Source of the DNA: an uncultured Erythrobacter sp.
GTDB lineage: Bacteria; Pseudomonadota; Alphaproteobacteria; Sphingomonadales; Sphingomonadaceae
Assembly: GCA_947488755.1 (NCBI GenBank)
Contig: CANLAD010000001.1
Location: 1,192,247-1,256,246, forward strand
DNA length: 64,000 bases
Direction: 5' to 3'
Below, in pieces: positions 57,542 through 64,000 of the stretch. The notes below the pieces were generated by a model. It worked only from the letters and a program-made list of their open reading frames with translations, had not been told where the DNA came from and ran no database searches. Numbering within the stretch: position 1 is the first letter of the stretch; each line of letters begins with the position of its first letter. Position numbers and translations under genes: made by a program.

Positions 57542-58146
57542 CATTAGACCGCGCGGCGCGGAACTTGCCGCGTCAAAGATGGTCTTACGGCCCGCATATC
57601 AACACACACACCTGGCAGCGGTACAGATAGCTTGGGTTTGCAGCCCCCCTTTTTTTGACGATTCAATGGACCCAAATTCTAGGTGTCGCGAAATGGCCAA
57701 CCGGGAGGCGTGTATCGTCTGGTACCGTCAGCGTCAGGACCGAGACGCCCGCTACCTTCGGTGAAATTTCGAACCGAGCCAAAGGTCCGCAGTGTGGGCG
57801 TGGTAGAAGTCTGTTTTGTCGTGAACGATATGAACGAACTCCTTCGGCCTCAAAGCGTCCTCTGCCGCGTAACATTGCTCTACGGGAGCCTGCTCGGAAA
57901 GTCGTCGGAATAGGTGAGTTATTGTCTCCGATCTGAAAAACGCTCCACCGATCGTAGATTAATGGCCCTTCCCGACTGACTTCCCACCAGTGGTTATAGG
58001 CGACAATCACAGGAAAGCATGAGCGCGACGCTAGAGAGATCTCACGATCACATCATTTCCTACTTGTCAGGTCGCCATTACGTCGCGCGTGGCCTTTCTC
58101 GTTCTGAGAAGGAGCCTGTCATTGATGATGATCCGGCCCGGCGTCG

Positions 58147-58248
58147 TGTTGGATAAGTGTCAGGTAAGCTTTTTGAGTTGATATCCGTGATATATCAAGA
58201 TTTTACTCTATAAAATTGAACATGACACGATGTCCAATGTGTCAAATA
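58147..58248. repeat. non-coding repeat copy 2 (conserved ends, variable centre)
   Basis: It starts with the same 18 bases as copy 1 (TGTTGGATAAGTGTCAGG) and, 58 bases later, carries the same TGACAC-N10-GTGTCA dyad (58223-58244) followed by AATA. The centre is AT-rich and unlike copy 1; it holds its own small palindrome around TTGATATCCGTGATATATCAA-type sequence. It lies just beyond the 3' end of tRNA-Tyr. Confidence 0.72.
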
Positions 58249-58331
58249 ATGTTGGGAATGTGCGAGGTTGCCGCTCGCACGCGATCAATGCGCCGATAGA
58301 TGCTGAAACATCTGTAATGTCGAGGGAATAT

Positions 58332-58417
58332 GGTGGACAGGGCTGGATTCGAACCAGCGTACGCTTGCGCGGGCAGATTTACAGTCTGCTGCCTTTAACC
58401 ACTCGGCCACCTGTCCA
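58332..58417 (-). tRNA. tRNA-Tyr (anticodon GTA)
   Basis: A type II tRNA of 86 bases with encoded CCA. The acceptor stem is GGACAGG/CCTGTCC, the anticodon loop CTGTAAA, a long variable arm is present and the T loop is TTCGAAT. It is the only tRNA in this part. Its 3' end faces the accessory patch. Confidence 0.96.
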
Positions 58418-58605
58418 CACGAGGCTTGAGATTGGCCGTTCGCGTCGTGAAACGCCGCTGCCAACCGGGCGCGGGGGCACAGGCCCCGCTGCCGAGAGGC
58501 GCCCATGTGGCGAAGCGATGCTTGCCTGTCAATGGGGTCGCTGGCAGGGAGCGAACCTTGCGATCAGGCCGCTTCCGGCACGATCGGTTGAAGGGCAAAC
58601 GCGGC

Positions 58606-59400
58606 ATGGCGAAATCGGAACGAAAGCGCGCATTGCGCGGGCGCGCGGGACGAATGAAGGGCGGTCGGGGATCGGGGCGCGGCACTGCGGCGCACGTACG
58701 CCTGTGGGGCCGCCACCCGGTCGAAGCCGCGCTCAAGAACCCGGCCCGAAGCCATCGCAAACTGTGGGCTACGCGCGAAGGTATCGACAGTCTCGACGGC
58801 GAACTGCCCGACAATTTCCCCGTCGAATATGCCGAGGTTACCGACCTTGCCCGCCTGGTTGCCAAGGACGCACCCCATCAAGGCTTGGTGCTCGAATGCG
58901 AACCGCTCGACGATGTGTTTCTCGACGCCGTGGCGAAGGGTGAACCGGATCGTCCCGTCGTCGTGCTCGACCAGGTGACCGATCCGCATAATGTCGGCGC
59001 GATCCTGCGCTCGGCGGCGGCTTTTGGCGCAGCTTGCATCCTTACGCAGGACCGCCATGCCCCGCCCGAGAGCGGCGTGCTCGCCAAATCCGCTTCGGGA
59101 GCGCTGGAGACGGTGCCGTGGGTGCGTGTTGTCAATCTTGCCCGCGCGCTCGATGAACTTGCGGATGCGGGATATTGGCGGATCGGCATGGCTGGAGAGG
59201 CCGAGGCGACACTGGGCGAAAGCATGCCGCGCGGCGCCATTGCGCTGGTGATGGGCGCAGAGGGTGACGGGATGCGGCACAATATCGCTGCGCATTGCGA
59301 TGCGCTGGCGCGGCTGCCGATCACTTCGGCGATCGAAAGCCTCAACGTCTCGAACGCGGCGGCGATCGCTCTTTACGCGGCGGCAACGCGTGGAGACTAA
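58606..59400 (+). CDS. rlmB: 23S rRNA 2'-O-methyltransferase RlmB-like (SpoU family)
   Basis: 264 residues from MAKSERKRALRG at 58606, with GAAGGG upstream; the longer frame to 58426 is noise. A basic N-terminal tail and an L30e-like substrate-binding domain (LWGRHPVEAAL) precede the SPOUT domain. The three SpoU motifs are DQVTDPHNVGAILRSAAAFG, ALVMGAEGDGM and ESLNVSNAAAIALY. It methylates ribose of a guanosine in 23S rRNA; a tRNA target remains possible. Confidence 0.9.
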   Translation: MAKSERKRALRGRAGRMKGGRGSGRGTAAHVRLWGRHPVEAALKNPARSHRKLWATREGIDSLDGELPDNFPVEYAEVTDLARLVAKDAPHQGLVLECEPLDDVFLDAVAKGEPDRPVVVLDQVTDPHNVGAILRSAAAFGAACILTQDRHAPPESGVLAKSASGALETVPWVRVVNLARALDELADAGYWRIGMAGEAEATLGESMPRGAIALVMGAEGDGMRHNIAAHCDALARLPITSAIESLNVSNAAAIALYAAATRGD

Positions 59401-59433
59401 TGTGCTATTTGAACGGACCGTGGGGGAAATCCA

Positions 59434-60312
59434 ATGAGCTACCAAGCATCCAAGCGTATGGCGGCGGGCGCAATTGTTGCCGCACTATCGCTGTTCCTGG
59501 GCAGCTGCTTCATCATGCCCGGCAAGTTCGAGGCTGAATTGCTGTTGATCGACGACGACCGGTTCACCTTCACCTATGATGGCGAGATCCATTTCCTCGG
59601 ATTGTCGCAGGGCGATGCGGCCAGTCAGTCGTTCGAAGCTGGCCCCTGCTTCGATGAGGGGACATTCGACGAGCGGGCTTGCACGGAAGAAGAGCTGGCG
59701 GCTCAGCGTGAGGAATGGGAGGCGGGCGCCGAACAGCGCGCTGCCGAAACAGCGCACGAAGCAGAACAGATGGCCGCGATCATGGGCGGGATCGATCCGT
59801 CCGATCCCGAAGCGACGGCCAAGCTTGCGGAGCATCTGCTGCGGCAGAAGGGCTGGCAGCGTGTCGAGCCGATCCGCGATGGCGTGTTCGACGTGCGCTA
59901 CGTCATTGAGGGCGAGTTGAGCCACGACTTCCTGTTCCCGATGATCGAAGGCTCGCCAGTCATCAGCCCGTTCGTCCAGATCCACCTGCGCGATAACAAC
60001 GTCGTCAGGGTGAACGCGCCCGGCTTCTCGGCCCAGAACGAGAGCAATCCGATGGCGGGAATGATGGGCGGCATGGCGGGGCTGGCGCAGATGGCGGGTG
60101 CGTCGGAAGGCGAAGAAGGGGAGGATGGCGAGCCCTCGATGCCTCCGATCCCCGTGGTCGAAGGGACGTTCACTATCGTTACCAGCGGATCGATCCGCGC
60201 CAACAACACCGATGAGGGTCCGGAGGACAGCGCCCGCGGACAGGTGCTGACCTGGGATATCTCTCCCGCCACGACCAGCGCGCCCATGGCGTTGATTGAC
60301 CTGGGCGGATGA
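59434..60312 (+). CDS. putative lipoprotein of unknown function
   Basis: 292 residues. The signal sequence ends in the lipobox LFLGSC with C25 as the acylation site. The mature part has an acidic, Ala/Glu-rich helical segment (about 85-130) and a low-complexity Gly/Met and Glu stretch (about 208-240). No family is recognised. It is followed by a strong terminator and has no clear partner. Confidence 0.7.
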   Translation: MSYQASKRMAAGAIVAALSLFLGSCFIMPGKFEAELLLIDDDRFTFTYDGEIHFLGLSQGDAASQSFEAGPCFDEGTFDERACTEEELAAQREEWEAGAEQRAAETAHEAEQMAAIMGGIDPSDPEATAKLAEHLLRQKGWQRVEPIRDGVFDVRYVIEGELSHDFLFPMIEGSPVISPFVQIHLRDNNVVRVNAPGFSAQNESNPMAGMMGGMAGLAQMAGASEGEEGEDGEPSMPPIPVVEGTFTIVTSGSIRANNTDEGPEDSARGQVLTWDISPATTSAPMALIDLGG

Positions 60313-60351
60313 GGTGATTTGGTCGTACGGCGCGATTGAAGAGAGATACCA

Positions 60352-60385
60352 AAAACCCCGCCTGGCCGAAGCCGAGCGGGGTTTT
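60352..60385. terminator. bidirectional terminator between the lipoprotein and HU genes
   Basis: AAAACCCCGC and GCGGGGTTTT form a perfect 10-bp stem with a 14-base loop. It lies between two convergent genes. Confidence 0.9.
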
Positions 60386-60429
60386 CGAAAATTCAGGCGC
60401 GAGGCGCTGCGCCCTCGTTATCGATCAGT

Positions 60430-60702
60430 TTAGTTAACCGCGTCCTTCAGGCCCTTGCCGGCCTTGAACTTCGGCTGATTGGAGGCCTTGATCGTCATTG
60501 GTTCGCCGGTGCGCGGGTTACGGCCGGTCGAAGCCTTGCGCTTGGCGACAGAGAAGGTTCCAAAGCCGACCAAACGCACTTCGTCACCACTCGCCAGCGT
60601 TTTCTGGATGGCGTCGAAAACGCCTTCGACCGCATTGGATGCGTCGCTCTTGGAAAGGCCGCTGGAATCGGCAACCGCGCTGATCAGGTCATTCTTATTC
60701 AT
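60430..60702 (-). CDS. DNA-binding protein HU
   Basis: 90 residues from MNKNDLISAVADSSGLSK at 60702. GFGTFSVAKRKASTGRNPRT is the HU/IHF DNA-binding arm, and the length is typical. It compacts DNA as a dimer. A TTGACA...TCAATT promoter (17-base spacing) precedes it. Confidence 0.96.
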   Translation of the reverse strand: MNKNDLISAVADSSGLSKSDASNAVEGVFDAIQKTLASGDEVRLVGFGTFSVAKRKASTGRNPRTGEPMTIKASNQPKFKAGKGLKDAVN

Positions 60703-60765
60703 ATGGGATACCCCCTCAATTTTCTCTCTGGCATGTTTCGGTGAATCGCCTCGCCGAAAGACGCG

Positions 60766-60794
60766 AATTGAGACGGTTTTATGAGTTGTGTCAA
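60766..60794 (-). promoter_or_regulatory. probable sigma-70 promoter of the HU gene
   Basis: On the minus strand, TTGACA (60794-60789) and TCAATT (60771-60766) are 17 bases apart. This leaves a leader of about 55 bases before the HU start. Confidence 0.55.
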
Positions 60795-60942
60795 AGGCAA
60801 TCCACGCAGAAAAGCGCCGTTTTGAGGCAAAGTGGCGCTTTTTTTGCGGCGTGACGCGCAAGCGACACGGTTTTACCCGGACAACGCCGTCCGCAGGGCG
60901 TTTGCCCGCGGACGCATGGAAATCTCGCAAACGCAAGGCGAA

Positions 60943-63360
60943 TCAGTGCGCGGTCGGCCCGCTGGTCGATCCGGTAGGCAACACATGCTGCGCGCCCGGC
61001 TGCGACGCGAGATCGTCGGCCTCGGTCCACTCGATCGGATCGGGCATGTCGATCATCGCATGTTCGAGCACTTGGTCGACGTGACTGACCGGAATGATCT
61101 CCAGCTCGCTCTTCACGTTGTCGGGTATCTCGGCGAGATCCTTCACGTTCTCCTCTGGGATGAGGACCGTTCCGATCCCACCGCGCAATGCCGCGAGCAG
61201 CTTTTCCTTCAGACCACCGATCGCGAGTACCCGCCCGCGCAAGGTCACCTCGCCGGTCATGGCAATATCGGGCCGGACCGCCGCGCCGGTCAAAGCCGAT
61301 ACGATCGAGGTCACCATGCCGATCCCCGCGCTCGGCCCATCCTTTGGCACCGCACCTTCGGGCAGGTGGATGTGGATGTTCTTGCGCTGGATCAGCGAAG
61401 GCTTGATGCCATAGCTTGGCGCGCGGGCCTTCACGAAGCTGAAGGCGGCGGCGACGCTCTCGTTCATCACATCGCCCAGCTTGCCGGTCGTCTTGATCTC
61501 GCCCTTGCCGCCGGAATAATTGGGCGTCGTAACGCTTTCGATGGTCAGCAGCTCGCCGCCGACCTGCGTCCAGGCAAGGCCGGTGACAGCGCCGACCTGC
61601 GCATCCTTTTCGCCCTCTCCGTGCTTGAACTTGCGCACCCCGGCAAAGTCACCCAGATTATCCGCCGTGATGGTGAGGCTGGTCGCTTCCTTTTCCAGGA
61701 TCTTGCGCAGGCTCTTGCGCGCCAGCCGCGCGATTTCCCGCTCCAGCGTCCGCACCCCGGCCTCGCGGGTGTAGTAGCGGATCAGGTCGCGCAGACCCTC
61801 TTCGGTAAGCTCGAATTCGCCTTCTTTCAGCCCATGCTGTTCGACCTGCTTGGCGATCAGATGGCGCTGCGCGATCTCGACCTTCTCATCCTCGGTGTAA
61901 CCTTCGAGCCGGATGATCTCCATCCGGTCGAGCAGCGGCTGCGGCAGATCGAGGCTGTTGGCGGTGGTCACGAACATGATGTTGGACAGGTCCAGATCCA
62001 GCTCCAGGTAATGATCCTGAAACTTGCTGTTTTGTTCAGGGTCCAGAACCTCGAGCAGGGCCGAGGCCGGATCGCCCCGGAAATCCTGGCCCAGCTTGTC
62101 GATCTCATCGAGCAGGAACAGCGGATTGCTGGTCCCGGCCTTCTTCAGATTGGCCACGATCTTGCCCGGCATCGATCCGATATAGGTACGCCGATGCCCG
62201 CGAATTTCCGCTTCGTCGCGCACACCGCCAAGCGACTGGCGTACGAATTCGCGACCCGTCGCCTTGGCGATCGATTTGCCCAAAGAAGTCTTGCCCACGC
62301 CGGGCGGACCCACCAGGCACAGAATCGGGCCTTTCAGCTTGTTGGTGCGCGCCTGCACGGCAAGATATTCGATGATCCGGTCCTTGACCTTCTCAAGCGC
62401 GTAGTGATCGGCGTCGAGGATCTCCTGCGCTTCGGCGATGCCCTTCTTGATGCGGCTTTTCTTGCCCCACGGAAGGCCGAGCAGCACATCGAGGTAATTG
62501 CGGATGACGGTGGCTTCCGCGCTCATCGGCTGCATGCCCTTGAGCTTCTTCAGTTCGCTTTTCGCTTTCGCGCGCGCTTCTTTCGACAGCTTGGTGGTTT
62601 CGATCGCTTCGGTCAGTTCGGATAGCTCGTCGCCCTCCTCACCGTCGCCACCGCCAAGCTCGCTCTGGATCGCCTTCATCTGCTCGTTGAGATAATATTC
62701 GCGCTGCGTTTTCTCCATCTGACGCTTCACACGCCCACGGATCTTGCGTTCGACCTGCAGGACGGAGAGCTCGCCTTCCATGAAGGACATGACGAGTTCG
62801 AGCCGCTTGAGCGGGCTCGCTTCGGTCAGCATCGCCTGCTTGTCCGAAACCTTGGCATTGATGGTGGCGGCAATCGTGTCGGCGAGCGCCCCTGCATCAT
62901 CGACGTCGGTCAGGTCGACGCTGGTTTCATCACCCATTTTCTTGTTCAGCTTCGCGTATTCGCCGAACTGCTCGGTCACTTGCCGCATCAGCGCAGTGAC
63001 CTCGCTGCCGCCCACCGTTTCCGGTTCGACGATGTCGATTTCTGCGAGGGTGTAATCGTCCTGCTCGTGAAGCGCCACGCGCTTTGCCCGCACATTGCCT
63101 TCAACCAGCACGCGCACGGTGCCATCGGGCAGCTTGAGCAATTGCAAGACCTGCGCGATCACGCCCACGTCATAAAGGTCGTCAACGCCCGGATCGTCAC
63201 ATCCCGGATCGAGTTGCGCGAGCAGGACAATATCCTTGCTCGCCTCCATTGCTGCCTCGAGCGCGGCGACCGACTGGTCACGCCCGACGAAGAGCGGCAC
63301 CACCATGCCGGGGAACACGACGATGTCGCGCAGGGGGAGGAGGGGAAACTTCTCGGTCAT
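60943..63360 (-). CDS. lon: ATP-dependent protease La (Lon)
   Basis: 805 residues from MTEKFPLLPLRDIVVFPGMV at 63360. The N-terminal LON substrate-binding domain is followed by an AAA+ module with Walker A GPPGVGKTS (about 353-361). The proteolytic domain has the catalytic Ser in KDGPSAGIGM (about 676) and the partner Lys downstream. Lon degrades misfolded and regulatory proteins. It lies directly upstream of HU on the same strand, a common pairing. Confidence 0.97.
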   Translation of the reverse strand: MTEKFPLLPLRDIVVFPGMVVPLFVGRDQSVAALEAAMEASKDIVLLAQLDPGCDDPGVDDLYDVGVIAQVLQLLKLPDGTVRVLVEGNVRAKRVALHEQDDYTLAEIDIVEPETVGGSEVTALMRQVTEQFGEYAKLNKKMGDETSVDLTDVDDAGALADTIAATINAKVSDKQAMLTEASPLKRLELVMSFMEGELSVLQVERKIRGRVKRQMEKTQREYYLNEQMKAIQSELGGGDGEEGDELSELTEAIETTKLSKEARAKAKSELKKLKGMQPMSAEATVIRNYLDVLLGLPWGKKSRIKKGIAEAQEILDADHYALEKVKDRIIEYLAVQARTNKLKGPILCLVGPPGVGKTSLGKSIAKATGREFVRQSLGGVRDEAEIRGHRRTYIGSMPGKIVANLKKAGTSNPLFLLDEIDKLGQDFRGDPASALLEVLDPEQNSKFQDHYLELDLDLSNIMFVTTANSLDLPQPLLDRMEIIRLEGYTEDEKVEIAQRHLIAKQVEQHGLKEGEFELTEEGLRDLIRYYTREAGVRTLEREIARLARKSLRKILEKEATSLTITADNLGDFAGVRKFKHGEGEKDAQVGAVTGLAWTQVGGELLTIESVTTPNYSGGKGEIKTTGKLGDVMNESVAAAFSFVKARAPSYGIKPSLIQRKNIHIHLPEGAVPKDGPSAGIGMVTSIVSALTGAAVRPDIAMTGEVTLRGRVLAIGGLKEKLLAALRGGIGTVLIPEENVKDLAEIPDNVKSELEIIPVSHVDQVLEHAMIDMPDPIEWTEADDLASQPGAQHVLPTGSTSGPTAH

Positions 63361-63481
63361 ATATCTTGTATCCACGGCCGCCATAGGGGCGCACCTTTGC
63401 CGAGATATATGGGAAGCGGGTCCGGTCCCCGCAACATGGGTGTCACGATAGGCTGTGGACGGCTCCTCCGCCGCGGGTGCC

Positions 63482-63823
63482 TCACCCCATTCCGGGCAGG
63501 TTGAACCCTGGCGGAAGGCCCATGCCGCCCTGCATTTCCTTCATGTGCTCTTCGGAGACCCGGTCGGCCTTGTCGCGCGCATCGTTGAATGCGGCGGTGA
63601 CGAGGTCTTCGAGCATTTGCTTCTCTTCCGCCTTCATCAGACTGTCGTCGATCGCGACGCCGAGGATGCGGCCCTTGGCGGTCGCGCGCACCTTGACCAG
63701 ACCGCCGCCAGCGGTGCCCTCGACTTCGATATTGTCGAGCTTGACCTGCATCTCGTTCATCTGGTTCTGGATCGTTTCGGCAGCCTGCTGGGCGGCGGCC
63801 ATCATTTCTTCCATCGATTTCAT
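63482..63823 (-). CDS. YbaB/EbfC-family nucleoid-associated protein
   Basis: 113 residues, with an N-terminal Met/Gln-rich helix and the YbaB core VEGTAGGGLVKVRATAKG followed by DDSLMKAEEKQMLEDLV. It binds DNA as a dimer. It follows dnaX by 18 bases, the usual dnaX-ybaB arrangement (recR would be next, but lon is next here). Confidence 0.94.
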   Translation of the reverse strand: MKSMEEMMAAAQQAAETIQNQMNEMQVKLDNIEVEGTAGGGLVKVRATAKGRILGVAIDDSLMKAEEKQMLEDLVTAAFNDARDKADRVSEEHMKEMQGGMGLPPGFNLPGMG

Positions 63824-63841
63824 ATTGTTACGTCCTTTCGT

Positions 63842-64000
63842 TCAGTTCCATTTGCCGCCGGCTTTTGCGGAGCTTGCGACATTATCTTGCGCATCGATCA
63901 GTTCAGCATCCGGGAAGGCGTCGAATGCAGCCTTCACCAGCGGATGCGCGCGGATCCTATCGTGCGCCGCTTCAGCGCGCGCCCGTTCCGCTTCGCGCAA
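63842..64000 (-). CDS. dnaX: DNA polymerase III gamma/tau subunit, C-terminal end (partial)
   Basis: The last 52 codons are in the window, ending at a TGA (63844-63842). The sequence RAHPLVKAAFDAFPDAELID is typical of the tau C-terminus of alphaproteobacterial DnaX, and the following ybaB gene supports this. The body of the gene lies beyond the window edge. Confidence 0.82.
   Translation of the reverse strand: MREAERARAEAAHDRIRAHPLVKAAFDAFPDAELIDAQDNVASSAKAGGKWN

Larger units (their letters stand above)
57361..58331. other. decayed, gene-poor accessory patch
   Basis: About 970 bases of lower GC with no intact gene. It contains a KAS III-like gene fragment (57464-57541) and the second copy of the non-coding repeat (58147-58248). 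A 115-codon frame at 57663-58010 on the minus strand shows no family features or ribosome site. The patch ends at tRNA-Tyr. Confidence 0.6.

Noticed and set aside
57663..58010. 115-codon minus-strand frame in the accessory patch
   Set aside because: No ribosome site, no family features and poor codon pattern; it is probably non-coding.
32048..58248. integron attC sites as explanation for the two conserved-end repeats
   Set aside because: GTTGGAT stands on the left and CCAAC on the right, the reverse of the attC order, and no integron integrase or cassette array is present.
1..64000. CRISPR array or cas genes
   Set aside because: No regularly spaced repeats and no Cas-like proteins were seen anywhere in the window.

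Overview
The window looks like about 64 kb of chromosome from an alphaproteobacterium of the order Sphingomonadales, most probably Erythrobacteraceae. The reasons are the high GC content, the core gene neighbourhoods (rpsB-tsf-pyrH-frr-uppS-cdsA-dxr-rseP-bamA-ompH-fabZ, acpP-fabF-mltG, dapF-mtaB-ftsY-yciB), many 4-base ATGA/GTGA stop-start overlaps, and EcfG-type (GGAAC-N16/17-CGTT) stress promoters. The assignment is inferred from gene content, not from a database search.

Layout: (1) 1-8124 is the end of an integrated mobile element. From its inner side it carries a very large strawberry-notch type protein (an N6-methylase-like domain fused to a helicase, cut by the window edge), a lytic transglycosylase, a CHC2/Toprim primase-like protein, an AlpA-type excisionase/regulator with a small overlapping upstream gene, and a P4-type tyrosine integrase. 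The element abuts the 3' end of tRNA-Met(CAT). (2) 8313-12471 holds lipid and wall genes (acpP, fabF, mltG) and a DUF2383 stress protein. (3) 12472-19185 holds aspS, RNase D, oxyR, an AadA-like nucleotidyltransferase, an OmpA-family protein and pgsA. (4) 19382-24462 holds an LplT-like transporter, an acetolactate-synthase-like enzyme and a stress-type group (CsbD, SDR, EVE). (5) 24655-31933 holds a GGDEF-EAL protein, dapF-mtaB-ftsY-yciB, a secreted coiled-coil protein and an M24 peptidase. (6) 32182-39247 holds kup and the cytochrome c maturation operon ccmC-D-E-F-G-H-I, without ccmAB. (7) 39355-53141 holds leucine dehydrogenase, tRNA-His, a 2OG-Fe(II) oxygenase, rpmE, and the long envelope-biogenesis/translation block from fabZ to rpsB. 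(8) 53448-56565 holds pssA-psd and a KAS III-like synthase. (9) 56570-58331 is a small accessory or decaying patch with an orphan P-loop protein, a fragment of a second KAS III-like gene and an unusual non-coding repeat. (10) 58332-64000 holds tRNA-Tyr, rlmB, a lipoprotein, HU, lon, ybaB and the 3' end of dnaX.

The core blocks work together in envelope building: fatty acid synthesis (acpP, fabF, fabZ), phospholipid synthesis (cdsA, pssA, psd, pgsA), outer-membrane assembly (bamA, ompH) and isoprenoid carrier synthesis (dxr, uppS). The less ordinary material is the tRNA-Met element, the two copies of a roughly 110-base non-coding repeat with conserved ends and an unrelated centre (32048 and 58147), and the 56.6-58.3 kb patch. 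No CRISPR array or obvious complete defence system was seen.
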